A DNA stretch of 64,000 nucleotides from Dyadobacter sp. MSC1_007 (GTDB lineage Bacteria; Bacteroidota; Bacteroidia; Cytophagales; Spirosomataceae), in NCBI RefSeq assembly GCF_023667495.1, contig NZ_JAMOZL010000015.1, forward strand, positions 1-64,000, in the 5' to 3' direction. The stretch's first letter is position 1, and each line of letters starts with the position of its first letter. The position numbers and the translations under genes were made by a program. The notes below the pieces were generated by a model. That model was not told the origin of the DNA, did not search any database, and was given only the letters and a program-made list of their open reading frames with translations. This document shows positions 1 to 7,839 of this stretch, piece by piece.

Positions 1-140
1 AATTCAGGTGGTCAATTTACTCCGAACTCAGGTGGTCAGTTTACTCCGAATTGGGGTGGTCAATTTCACGCGGAACAGGTGGTCAGTTTAAACCGAATTG
101 AGGTGGTCAGTTTCACCGAATTTTCCAGGTTTACGCCAGA
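1..140. repeat. IS21-like multiple terminal repeats (element end)
   Basis: Five direct copies of the core GGTGGTCA start at 7, 31, 55, 78 and 102, each followed by about 16 bp of related sequence ending in CCGAA or CGGAA. The period is 23-24 bp. The array ends with a variant leading into TTTTCCAGGTTTACGCC. Multiple short terminal repeats of this kind are typical of IS21-family ends in Bacteroidota. No istA/istB genes are visible, so the element body lies left of the window or is lost. A related single copy occurs near 4433. Confidence 0.6.
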
Positions 141-238
141 ATATAATTCGGTAAAGCGGCTCCTGAAAAGGAGTAAAACCTTTACCGACGGCGAACCCGC
201 CTTCTCTATCGATAGAATCACCCTGAGAGAGTCACATC

Positions 239-2116
239 TCATTTGCTGAGACGAACGTAGAATCTCATTCGCTTCCTGACTTTGCTTCTAATTATCGCAA
301 ATTCGTCTGTGCCATTTTCGAAGTTCGTCCGATTTGCAAGTACTGGCTTTACAACTTCGGTCACCGATATGCCCAGGTCGAACGTTTCCCCAAATAACTC
401 CACAACCTCACTGGTTATTGAATGCAGCTGAATATTTTGCCCTCCGAAATTCAACATGATTTGTTTCTCACGAATCCTTTCATCGGGATTATTATCAAGG
501 GTTACTTCCATTAAGTCAAATTCTTCATGCACCGGCTCCGTACCTGCGGCGAGACATATTTCATTTATTTTGGCAATCGAATGCTCATTAAATGCGCCAA
601 AAGGAATGTTACGAAACGTTCTATTATATGCCACTTCAATAGATCTACACGCGTTGAATATTTTCCGGTAAAAATCAATCATCTTAAAAAGGGGCCGCAT
701 CAAGAGGTTACCGGTGTGTACAGGTTTTCCATCGTGGAAGACGGTAAATACTTTTTCATCAGCCAACTTTGCCAGGAAAGTAAAATCCCTAACCTGGTCA
801 GTCATCCTTCCGCATTTGTCGGGATGAGTGTGGGAGAAAGTCGTTTCCCATCCTTTATCGTCTCGCTTTGCGAAATCAATTTGGATTTCAACGAGTGCCG
901 TTTTTAGATGCAGATGTATTGTTAGAACATTCCCATTTCTTCCGAATACTTCGACCTTAGCATCTTCATATTCAAAGCCGTCCTTGAATCGTATATCTAC
1001 CTGCCAGGTACCTGCCGGGACTGCTTTAATAGTCAAAGAACCCACGTTGCTTGCGATTCTCGTCCCGCCAAGCCAAAAGTCACTTCGCTTAATGTTTTCA
1101 GCAGGAATGGTTATACTTCCAACTTTCTCTCCTGTGATATATTCGTTCAGGGTCTTAACCAATTTATCGTTTTCGGCAAGCGTAAAACTTAATCGCCCAA
1201 TAGTGCTTTTGTCCATTGGGTAAACTTGTGAAATGACGGGCTTTCCATCTGCAATGGTCAAGTTCGATCCAATATTTTGATGCTTTAGGAATTTTCCGGC
1301 CGTTTTGATTGAAACCTTTTCCCGCTTAAAGTCATCGGCGATGTTTTCCTTCAGCACCGCGATTATCTCCTCAAACAATTCCTCAGCATTACATTCAATA
1401 CACTGGATGTTTTTACGCTCAAGCGATAATTTTTGAAACGGCGTAAGGTGTGGGTCAACAAAAAAAATCTGCTTCCGGTTATGTCCAAGCTCAGAAACAA
1501 CCCTATCAAGAATAACCGACACATTTGTGTCTTGCAGAGAATATCCAACGAAAAGGATCGCATGCCTCGCAATTTTATCCCTGATCGCATTCCAAAGAAG
1601 GTTTTGTCCGGCATCCTTACTGAAGAACCGCTCGTAGTCGCTTCGTGTAATGATCATGCTGTTTAGATCCGAAAGGTCTCCGTGTGCCTTAAAAATTTCC
1701 ACTTCTGTCTGCCCCAAACTGGCAACCTGGTCTGGCCTATATATACATCGTGCATCAGGCCCGTAAACGTTTTCGAAAAGACAATCATAGTTTGTGGTCA
1801 CAATTGTCTTTATATGGGGAATTTTCCGGAGAAGTTCATGTACGTTAGTTTTTTCAGGTGCTTTCCTAAAAGTCTTGAAAATAACTTCGTTTAGTTCATT
1901 TCGGCTTCCTCGTTGCAAATCGACAAGATTTCCTGCCGCCTCCATCAGGGACTGCGTTTTTGGCGCTGACGGGCCAATTGACTCCTCAATTGTGTCGTTT
2001 AGAATTTTTGTAAGGTCTTTACCTGACGGATACCCGGCATAAATTGACATCCCGGCTCCTGCCCATAAAACAACATCTTCGCTACGGATCAGCTTGAATA
2101 GATTTTCTTTGATCAT
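239..2116 (-). CDS. SIR2-domain protein, defence-like (SIR2_2 family N-terminus)
   Basis: A 625-aa protein with an N-terminal SIR2-like NAD-binding domain (about residues 10-260) and an unrecognised C-terminal half of about 350 residues. Visible motifs are GAGMS at 20-24, TTNYD at 107-111, the likely catalytic His in AHGD (H145), and GYSLQDTN at 191-198. These are the hallmarks of the SIR2_2 group used in many anti-phage systems, where the domain usually depletes NAD+ on infection. Whether this protein does so is inference. No transmembrane segment is seen. It starts at ATG 2116. A two-TM protein gene lies upstream on the same strand with a 408-bp gap, so a shared system is possible but not proven. 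The IS21-like array lies just past its 3' end. Confidence 0.8.
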   Translation of the reverse strand: MIKENLFKLIRSEDVVLWAGAGMSIYAGYPSGKDLTKILNDTIEESIGPSAPKTQSLMEAAGNLVDLQRGSRNELNEVIFKTFRKAPEKTNVHELLRKIPHIKTIVTTNYDCLFENVYGPDARCIYRPDQVASLGQTEVEIFKAHGDLSDLNSMIITRSDYERFFSKDAGQNLLWNAIRDKIARHAILFVGYSLQDTNVSVILDRVVSELGHNRKQIFFVDPHLTPFQKLSLERKNIQCIECNAEELFEEIIAVLKENIADDFKREKVSIKTAGKFLKHQNIGSNLTIADGKPVISQVYPMDKSTIGRLSFTLAENDKLVKTLNEYITGEKVGSITIPAENIKRSDFWLGGTRIASNVGSLTIKAVPAGTWQVDIRFKDGFEYEDAKVEVFGRNGNVLTIHLHLKTALVEIQIDFAKRDDKGWETTFSHTHPDKCGRMTDQVRDFTFLAKLADEKVFTVFHDGKPVHTGNLLMRPLFKMIDFYRKIFNACRSIEVAYNRTFRNIPFGAFNEHSIAKINEICLAAGTEPVHEEFDLMEVTLDNNPDERIREKQIMLNFGGQNIQLHSITSEVVELFGETFDLGISVTEVVKPVLANRTNFENGTDEFAIIRSKVRKRMRFYVRLSK

Positions 2117-2524
2117 GGTATTGTAAAAGGGTTCAATAGCAATTAAGCTTCATTTTTTTCAAAACACAAACTTTCTAGGACCTGGATAAGTCCTATTCCA
2201 CAGCAAACAAGGTTGAGGTGCAATGTCGAGCCAAAACCTATCGAGGATGGTCGATACCTTCAGTCTACTAATTGGCTTCCAGCATTGTTTCTAAAGCAAC
2301 CTTGATTGGTAAAAAATATCGACGCATTGAAGTTGTAGAACCATATAGGTCACCGCACAGGCTATGAAACTCAAAGTGTGATTGCGACGAAAAATGAGCT
2401 ATCAGGAGACCTCAAAAAAATTTAGACCAATTTAGCAGCAAGAGGATGCTGCTGAAATGAATCGTAAAATTATGATATACAAGGAATTAGTAAAATATTT
2501 GGAGTTTTATTTAGGAGCTTGAAT
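2117..2524. other. Intergenic region, no gene seen
   Basis: About 400 AT-rich bases between two minus-strand genes. No open frame with coding character, RNA gene or clear hairpin terminator was recognised. It presumably holds the promoter of the SIR2-domain gene. Confidence 0.4.
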
Positions 2525-3271
2525 TTACTTGCCCACCCGATAGATTGCCCGTTCATACTTTGGCAGGAACGCTTCCAAACAGTCGCGGAAAGCATATCCG
2601 ACGACAGAAATTTTATAGGTTCTTATTTTAAATGATATCTCTGGCCGTCCGGATATGCTATGATCTGTTTCAGTAGCCGCAAGTAATCCGTATTCCATCA
2701 ATTTTGGTGCCAATACGTCAAATGTGTATCCTCCGTCATCGATGTTTACCTCTCCCATAGCCCGCAATACAAACTTCTCTCCGCCAGAAATCCCAATTTT
2801 AAATTCATCATATTTCTCCAAGAACTGCGACAATAATACTGTTTCAGGAGCTGCAACACGCTCGGCGTCCATTCTGGCTGTCTGAGTTCTAAGCCTTTCA
2901 CTTCTGAGAATATTATACAGCTCCTCAAACGTGTAATTTCCCACTTGAGCGTCCAACACCGGATTTCTCTCAGGCTTAACTATTCTCTTCGATTCCTTAT
3001 ATCGAAGGGTCATTCTAATAATCGAGAATAACAAGGGAATCAACAACACTACTAAGATTACCGCCCAAAGTGGCAGCAATAACCTCCCGTTCAAACGCCC
3101 TACTGCCAGATTCCAGAACTTCGTAAAAGTCTTCGGATCAAATGTTTTCCACAGCAACAACATTGCAGTACCCATTATCCCGCACACGGCGCAGATTCCA
3201 GCGGCTATAACCTTTGACCAAACTGGGTCTTTCCATTTTTCATTAAACCACAAAGAGAATTTACTATTCAT
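2525..3271 (-). CDS. Two-TM membrane protein with cytoplasmic C-terminal domain
   Basis: A 248-aa protein not assigned to a named family. It has two hydrophobic helices at about 19-41 and 64-87, then a basic stretch and a soluble domain. Residues 160-245 look like a winged-helix fold (alpha-rich, with a DDGGYTFDVLAPKLMEYGLL helix-strand pattern), which is only a guess. The start at ATG 3271 is the only sensible one. It precedes the SIR2-domain gene on the same strand and may be its membrane partner, as membrane sensors or anchors often accompany SIR2 effectors. The 408-bp gap argues against tight coupling. Confidence 0.6.
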   Translation of the reverse strand: MNSKFSLWFNEKWKDPVWSKVIAAGICAVCGIMGTAMLLLWKTFDPKTFTKFWNLAVGRLNGRLLLPLWAVILVVLLIPLLFSIIRMTLRYKESKRIVKPERNPVLDAQVGNYTFEELYNILRSERLRTQTARMDAERVAAPETVLLSQFLEKYDEFKIGISGGEKFVLRAMGEVNIDDGGYTFDVLAPKLMEYGLLAATETDHSISGRPEISFKIRTYKISVVGYAFRDCLEAFLPKYERAIYRVGK

Positions 3272-3380
3272 TATGATAGAGGTAATAATTTGGAAAAATT
3301 TACTTATAAGCTCTATTAAAAAATCGGAAATGATTATATCAACTTACGCCAAATAACTGGAATCTTGTTGTATAGCAAAG

Positions 3381-3415
3381 AAAAGCCTCTAATCTACGAG
3401 ACCAGAGGCTTTTTT
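3381..3415 (-). terminator. Rho-independent terminator, probably bidirectional
   Basis: A hairpin with stem AAGCCTCT / AGAGGCTT and a loop of about 14 bases, flanked by A-runs on the left and T-runs on the right. It can therefore stop transcripts from both sides. It sits just downstream of the small minus-strand gene ending at 3441. Confidence 0.7.
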
Positions 3416-3440
3416 ATTAATGGTGATTACTCTTCTACTA

Positions 3441-3587
3441 CTACAATCTAGCGCAATGTTGGCAAAGTGGTTTGCCCCCTGTCCATGATCGCAGGTTTTC
3501 TTTTTCAATATTGTTCCCTTCCGTGCATTTGTTATCGTTGTGATAAACAGTTTGTCTAACGGAATGAAAAGCTCCTACTTTTGCCAT
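3441..3587 (-). CDS. Small conserved hypothetical protein (48 aa)
   Basis: A 48-aa product from ATG 3587, beginning MAKVGAFHSV and ending KPLCQHCARL. An 'H-N-C-TEGNNIE ... TGGKP.C.HC' pattern with three cysteines and several histidines suggests metal binding. As far as I recall, small proteins of this pattern are common in Bacteroidota, with no known function. A longer frame to 3644 exists, but the internal ATG matches the family-like N-terminus. A terminator hairpin follows. Confidence 0.6.
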   Translation of the reverse strand: MAKVGAFHSVRQTVYHNDNKCTEGNNIEKENLRSWTGGKPLCQHCARL

Positions 3588-3702
3588 GATACAAGAAAGT
3601 TTAAGTGAGGGGGTAAAGTGCAATTTTTTAATCCTATATCGCAATGCTTCTTATTTAGCGGTAGCCACAAAAAAGACCACCGTTAATAGCAGTGTTTTTT
3701 TT

Positions 3703-3942
3703 CTATTCTTCATCCCAGAGGTCTTGTGTTCGAACGGTGCCGTCTGGCAAATATTCAACGATAATTCTAATCTTGTTAACGTGGATCTGATAAGCGTACT
3801 GAAGCATCGCTTTAAATTCTTCACGTGTCGGCTTATAGCCGATGGTACTCACCGGAATTGTGATATTTTGCAGATGGTGCCCTATGGTGTCTCCTAAGCA
3901 AGTAAAATGTCTCTCCATGGTTGATATTTTCATATATAACAA
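3703..3942 (-). CDS. Hypothetical protein (about 76-79 aa)
   Basis: An open frame with protein-like composition. The more likely start is the ATG three codons in (MKISTMERHF...), and the end is acidic (PDGTVRTQDLWDEE). No domain is recognised. The opposite strand has an overlapping frame at 3586-3897, whose composition looks like a shadow. It could be a complete small gene of the mobile region or a fragment. Confidence 0.4.
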   Translation of the reverse strand: MLYMKISTMERHFTCLGDTIGHHLQNITIPVSTIGYKPTREEFKAMLQYAYQIHVNKIRIIVEYLPDGTVRTQDLWDEE

Positions 3943-4011
3943 TCATCCGCTGCGAATAATTTGAGTAGCATAAAAAAACACCATATTTTAAAAGTAAAAG
4001 AATTTACGAAT

Positions 4012-4188
4012 ATGGAAAATTTCAATCCCGAACTTTACGAAAATGTTTTGCTGCAAGTGAATTACTCTTTGTTGATATTGGCAAAAGAGAAAAATTTGCC
4101 TGCTGAACTTGCTGAAATCATCAAGGATGACAATGCAAAAAGGTTTTACAATCTCTGCCGAATCAAAATGGCTTTGGGAAGGAACTGA
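4012..4188 (+). CDS. Small hypothetical protein (58 aa), perhaps a fragment
   Basis: Read from ATG 4012, the 58-aa product begins MENFNPELYENVLLQVNY and is helical and charged. The tail (LPAELAEIIKDDNAKRFYNL) faintly recalls the last helix of amidohydrolase-2 family enzymes, so it may be the 3' remnant of a longer gene. A dnaE2 fragment lies just downstream. Confidence 0.35.
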   Translation: MENFNPELYENVLLQVNYSLLILAKEKNLPAELAEIIKDDNAKRFYNLCRIKMALGRN

Positions 4189-4224
4189 TGAAATACTTTC
4201 AAACTTTGAATACGATGAAGACCC

Positions 4225-4416
4225 TTTTATGACCTGGTCATCGAGATAGCCATCGTCCGGCCGGGCCCGATCCAAGGGGATATAGCGCACCCGTACCTTA
4301 GAGGGCGAAACGGCGAAGGGCCCATCGAATATCCATCTAATGAGCTGGAAGATATTTTGGGCCGGCCCCTGAGCGTGCCACTGTTTCAAGAACAGGCCAT
4401 GAAGATCAAAATCGAT
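4225..4416 (+). pseudogene. dnaE2: Fragment of error-prone DNA polymerase dnaE2
   Basis: A frame with no start codon translates to FYDLVIEIAIVRPGPIQGD..HPYLRGRNGEGPIEYPSNELEDILGRPLSVPLFQEQAMKIKI and then diverges. This is the highly characteristic catalytic core of DnaE2/ImuC polymerases (VRPGPIQGD and VPLFQEQAM motifs). Only about 60 of more than 1000 residues remain, with a stop upstream at 4216-4218. Its right edge abuts the IS21-like end sequence, which suggests that insertion and deletion removed the rest. Confidence 0.8.
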
Positions 4417-4432
4417 GTAATTCCCGAATTGT

Positions 4433-4470
4433 AGTGGTCAATGGCCCCGAATTATCCAGGTAAACCGCCT
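4433..4470. repeat. Second IS21-like end remnant
   Basis: AGTGGTCAATGGCCCCGAAT followed by TATCCAGGTAAACCGCC matches the inner edge of the array at 102-137 in the same orientation. It probably marks the scar of an element related to the one whose end is at the left border. Confidence 0.4.
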
Positions 4471-4549
4471 GGCATCCAAGCCAATAGCCTTTACGGATGG
4501 CGCCGTTTGCATTTTTCCATAGCGACATGTAACTTATGGTTAAAAAACC

Positions 4550-5308
4550 ATGCTAAACTCCTATTTTAAAATTCGAGATCCGTGGAATTTCAAACCGCAT
4601 CAATTCGAAATCGGCACGCCATTCATCCGCAGCGCTTTCCACGACAATCATTTCTTTTTAAAACTTTACAAGCTGGATGAAAGCGAGTTTCCTGACTTTT
4701 ACAACTTCCATCTTGCTTATTATCTAGGCAAATTTTCAGGCAATGAGCATGACTTTCACCGCTATGTTTCGGACATCGTTTCAACGAGGATCGCGCAATT
4801 AAAGCTTATAGATCCGTTTTCCCGAAAAGCGCTTCGCGCGAAAGGGCAAATTGAGAAACTCACCAGATTCCAAAAGCTCCTCAGCTCAATCGATGAGTGG
4901 AACTCATCAAAGGCACTGGAAGTGGTCATCGCCGAAAAGAACGAAGAAATCGCTCGATTGAAAGATCAAATCTCAGAGCTTAGCGATCAGCTCCAAGCGC
5001 TTCGGCAATTTGAGCCGAGCACAAAGATCGATATCCGCGACAAGCACCTGGGTGCTTTCATCCACCTCATCCATCAACTGCAAGACCTAGTCCTTGCCGA
5101 TGGGCGCAGGCTTTTCAACTTTCAAGGACAGAGCGCTTGGTATAAGCTGGTAAGTAAATATTTCACGCATGACCGCAAGCCCATCCCCATCGAAACAGCC
5201 CGCAACTACTTTCCCGTCCAGAAGGAAAAGACGAGCAAGGCAGTCGAGGTACCTAAGGATTTGCAGCTCTTCACAATCGTGCTGACCGGTTCAAAGCCAG
5301 CTAAGTGA
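4550..5308 (+). CDS. Hypothetical coiled-coil protein of the mobilizable element
   Basis: A 252-aa protein from ATG 4550. It has a globular N-terminal part rich in aromatic residues, a coiled coil at about 120-155 (heptad-like EEIARLKDQISELSDQLQALR), and a C-terminal domain resembling a small DNA- or protein-binding fold (residues 160-235). No enzymatic motif is visible. It is first in the plus-strand block that leads to the parA and mob genes, so a replication or maintenance role in the element is an inference from context. Confidence 0.6.
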   Translation: MLNSYFKIRDPWNFKPHQFEIGTPFIRSAFHDNHFFLKLYKLDESEFPDFYNFHLAYYLGKFSGNEHDFHRYVSDIVSTRIAQLKLIDPFSRKALRAKGQIEKLTRFQKLLSSIDEWNSSKALEVVIAEKNEEIARLKDQISELSDQLQALRQFEPSTKIDIRDKHLGAFIHLIHQLQDLVLADGRRLFNFQGQSAWYKLVSKYFTHDRKPIPIETARNYFPVQKEKTSKAVEVPKDLQLFTIVLTGSKPAK

Positions 5309-5415
5309 TGACCAGCTGCTAAGTTTGGTCATTGAAACCAGCCCTCTCCCGTTCATTTTTGCAGGCAGCCGGCAGAGTCTATGCCGGGATGTTTCACAAA
5401 AAACTTGCAGCAAAA

Positions 5416-5685
5416 ATGAATGTAGAGATGATCACCAGAGAGGATCTGCAAAACCTAAAAACAGAAATCGTTGCAGAGCTCAAATCCATCCTTTCCCAGG
5501 ACAAACCTTCTGAGGGCACCTGGCTGAGAAGCGCCCAGGTAAGAAAAATGCTGAGTATTTCACCTGGCACTTTGCAGAACCTTCGCATCCAGGGGCACCT
5601 TAGGTTCACCAAGATCGGCGGATGCTTTTTTTACAGCCAGCGTGACATCGCTGCCATGCTCAACCAAAACTGCTCCAAGCGATGA
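5416..5685 (+). CDS. HTH_17 / excisionase-like DNA-binding protein
   Basis: About 89 aa from ATG 5416 (MNVEMITREDLQNLKTEIV...). The C-terminal half, WLRSAQVRKMLSISPGTLQNLRIQGHLRFTKIGGCFFYSQRDIAAML, is the classic MerR-like winged helix used by excisionases and element regulators in Bacteroidota. Longer frames to 5332 are possible but add atypical sequence. Its stop overlaps the next ATG by 4 bp, so the two are translationally coupled. It probably regulates or helps excise the element. Confidence 0.75.
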   Translation: MNVEMITREDLQNLKTEIVAELKSILSQDKPSEGTWLRSAQVRKMLSISPGTLQNLRIQGHLRFTKIGGCFFYSQRDIAAMLNQNCSKR

Positions 5686-6005
5686 AAAGGCCCGATCAGG
5701 CAAGTGCTGCTATGGGCATGGCGGCACTTGAAGTGGTTAAATCCGACGACCGGCTCAACTGCTATCACATCAGCCTTTACACTGCGCTTCTTTACTACGG
5801 TAACGGAATCCAAAAAATCCCGTTTCATGCCAGCCGCCGGAAGCTGATGGGTTTTTCCAGGATCAAATCCGGTGCGACTTATCATAAGTGCATGCGGGAG
5901 CTGGTCAGCTACGGCTACCTGAGCTACGATCCTTCTTTTCACCCGCAACTAGGCAGTCGTATAGAGCTTACCGGAACAACTGCTGACTCCGATGCTGATC
6001 GATGA
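5682..6005 (+). CDS. Winged-helix-like regulator of a Bacteroidota mobile element
   Basis: A 107-aa protein. The middle (FHASRRKLMGFSRIKSGATYHKCMRELVSYGYLSYDPSFHPQLGSRIEL) has the look of a winged-helix domain that recurs next to HTH_17 genes on Bacteroidota plasmids and conjugative elements. ATGA overlap with the previous gene and overlap with the next suggest one operon. A role in replication or copy control is plausible but not shown. Confidence 0.65.
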   Translation: MKRPDQASAAMGMAALEVVKSDDRLNCYHISLYTALLYYGNGIQKIPFHASRRKLMGFSRIKSGATYHKCMRELVSYGYLSYDPSFHPQLGSRIELTGTTADSDADR

Positions 6006-6363
6006 GAAGCTGCTGATCGAGCTCTTCGAGCAAAAGGACCGAAAACGCAGGGAGGCACTATTTGAGCTTTTTCGCGACGATCTACTTGCCAGACTAACGC
6101 GCGCCAGGATCGCCGGTCTCATCAGCGCCAAATTGGGTAGGCCAGGACTTATCACGGCCGAGGATGTGCGCTATTGCCGGTTTTACTTTAAGGACAAGAA
6201 AACCGCGAGTCCTCCCAGGCCCGTGGAGAAGCCCAAACCAAAGCCGGATCAATCCTCATATGCTGAAAGCAATCAATCAGGCGCTTTCAAGGTAACCGAT
6301 CCGGATGAAATCAAACTAGAAGACCAATTTAAGTTTAAATCAAAACACTCAAACAAACAATGA
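5992..6363 (+). CDS. Hypothetical protein of the mobilizable element
   Basis: 123 aa from ATG 5992, overlapping the previous gene by 14 bp. The N-terminal 65 residues are helical and charged. A proline- and lysine-rich linker (PPRPVEKPKPKPDQ) and an acidic tail follow. No family is recognised. The next gene starts inside its stop codon, so it belongs to the parA operon and may be a partner of the ATPase. Confidence 0.55.
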   Translation: MLIDEKLLIELFEQKDRKRREALFELFRDDLLARLTRARIAGLISAKLGRPGLITAEDVRYCRFYFKDKKTASPPRPVEKPKPKPDQSSYAESNQSGAFKVTDPDEIKLEDQFKFKSKHSNKQ

Positions 6364-7058
6364 AAAAGGAATTTCACTTCATCGTCCAGGCCAAAGGTGG
6401 TGTGGGCAAAAGCCTTCACACCTACCTGAGAGCTCTTTCAGAAGCTGGCGGCTCTTCCCTATTTGTAGACCTGGACAGCTCAACAAAGACATCATCCAGG
6501 CAACTCGCTTTCCTGGGCCAGAACCGCTTTGAGGCATTCTCTCTGCTAGACAACCGTGAAAGGCTGATGCGGGACCTTTTCATCGGCTATGTGGAAAGTC
6601 TGGTAGATAGTCCCTTCGACAAAGTGTTTATGGATTTCGGGGCTCCGGAAAGCGAGCAGTTGCCTGCTTTGATCACCCGCGATATCGATTTAAAAGAGTG
6701 GTGCGACGAGCTGGGAATTATGGCCATATTCCACATCATCATCGGTGGCGGCGGAGCGTATCTGGCCAGTATTCAGTTTCTGGAAAAGATGCGGGCGGCG
6801 CTGAATTCAAAATTCCAGATAGTGATCTGGCAAAACCTTTTCGGCTTTAACCAGTTTCCGGGCTTATCCAGAGAGCTCGAGGATAACTGCACCGCGCTCG
6901 GGCTTGACCTCAGACGCTTCGGCGACTTTGAACCAGCTTCGCTTTTAGGCGGGCAGATACTCGACGGTATCCGGAATGGCTACGCGCTCAAAGATTACCC
7001 ACCGGGCGCAAGGCTCAGGCTAAAAAAGGAACTTAAAGAGAATTTCAGCGATGAATAA
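6360..7058 (+). CDS. ParA/MinD-like P-loop ATPase
   Basis: 232 aa. The deviant Walker A motif AKGGVGKS lies at residues 11-18. LFVDLDSS (about 35-42) and VFMDFGAP (about 87-94) match the switch regions of ParA-type ATPases. Family members position DNA or conjugation complexes by ATP-dependent dimerisation. No separate ParB gene is evident. The position between coupled small genes and the mob genes suggests segregation of the element or delivery of the relaxosome, as proposed for MobD/TraA-type ParA proteins. The next gene overlaps by 8 bp. Confidence 0.8.
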   Translation: MKKEFHFIVQAKGGVGKSLHTYLRALSEAGGSSLFVDLDSSTKTSSRQLAFLGQNRFEAFSLLDNRERLMRDLFIGYVESLVDSPFDKVFMDFGAPESEQLPALITRDIDLKEWCDELGIMAIFHIIIGGGGAYLASIQFLEKMRAALNSKFQIVIWQNLFGFNQFPGLSRELEDNCTALGLDLRRFGDFEPASLLGGQILDGIRNGYALKDYPPGARLRLKKELKENFSDE

Positions 7059-7575
7059 CGCCGAACCCAACCGTCTCACCCAGACCAGGGGCAAGTATGC
7101 TGCTAAGTACGGTCACGAGATCGATGACTGGTCAGCCCTGTTTCTGACCGAAACCCAGGAGCATTTCCAAAGCCTGGAAAATAGGGTCGGCAAATCCATC
7201 GCCGCCATTGACCGGGCAGCTTTGGAGCTGAAAGGCAGGAAACGGTTCTTGCAGTTTCAGGACCGAAACCAGGCATTGTTCTACGGCTTGGGTGTAAGCG
7301 GTCCCTATTCGATTGCCGGCATTGTCCTGTCAGTCTTGTTCTATGTTTTAATACGACATGGACAGCAGTATATAGAGCGGCAAAGGATTTTGGAGCAGTA
7401 CCCAAACGCTCCGGCTTTCAGGCAGATCATGCAGCAGGGAAAGATCATCAAGCACGATGGGGTTTTGTATCTGCAACTTGTTCCGCTACCTAAAAAGGGT
7501 GAAGTCCAGATCGGTAGGCACTACCTTTATGATTCCCAGGAGAAGCGTGTGCTGGTACCGCTTCGCAGCCAGTAA
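7051..7575 (+). CDS. Single-TM protein downstream of parA
   Basis: 174 aa with one strong hydrophobic segment at about 87-107 (YSIAGIVLSVLFYVLIRHG), preceded by a helical domain and followed by a basic, probably cytoplasmic, C-terminus. No family is recognised. It overlaps the ParA-like gene by 8 bp and sits just before the candidate oriT. It may connect the ATPase or relaxosome to the membrane (inference from order only). Confidence 0.6.
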   Translation: MNNAEPNRLTQTRGKYAAKYGHEIDDWSALFLTETQEHFQSLENRVGKSIAAIDRAALELKGRKRFLQFQDRNQALFYGLGVSGPYSIAGIVLSVLFYVLIRHGQQYIERQRILEQYPNAPAFRQIMQQGKIIKHDGVLYLQLVPLPKKGEVQIGRHYLYDSQEKRVLVPLRSQ

Positions 7576-7596
7576 AGGCCCGTCTGTCTGGCGAAT

Positions 7597-7700
7597 TTTC
7601 AAACAGGAACGCACTGTTTCTGCTGCTTTCGAACGGATTCAAATTCTTTTAAACAACCTCGGTTTTTTTAGAACGAAAGTAAACGCTTTCAAACGGTTAC
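7597..7700. repeat. Three TTTC(A/G)AAC(A/G)G repeats
   Basis: Copies start at 7597 (TTTCAAACAGG), 7627 (TTTCGAACGG) and 7687 (TTTCAAACGG) in the same direction, with looser variants between. Their position just before the oriT-like palindrome and mobC suggests binding sites for an element protein such as MobC. Confidence 0.4.
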
Positions 7701-7726
7701 AAACATGAACGGTGGTTTTCTCCACA

Positions 7727-7775
7727 GCCAGCTATCGCCGGTACGTCGCAAAATGCGACTCCCCGGCGGGCTGGC
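7727..7775. other. Candidate oriT palindrome
   Basis: A nested inverted repeat: GCCAGC-tat-CGCCGG-tac-GTCGCA-aaa-TGCGAC-tcc-CCGGCG-g-GCTGGC. Eighteen bases pair on each side around an AAA loop. It lies about 65 bp upstream of mobC, exactly where the origin of transfer is usually found in MOBP elements. The nick site cannot be placed from sequence alone. Confidence 0.6.
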
Positions 7776-7839
7776 CATGGGAAAACCCCTGGACCCCTGC
7801 TATTCGCCTATCGGCTCATAGCTAAGCCAATAAGACACC

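Noticed and set aside
3586..3897. 103-aa plus-strand ORF overlapping 3703-3942
   Set aside because: Composition (many Phe/Leu/Cys, no start context) fits a shadow of the minus-strand gene.
5992..6363. Minus-strand Ser-rich ORFs in this region as genes
   Set aside because: They are antisense shadows of acidic/charged coding sequence.
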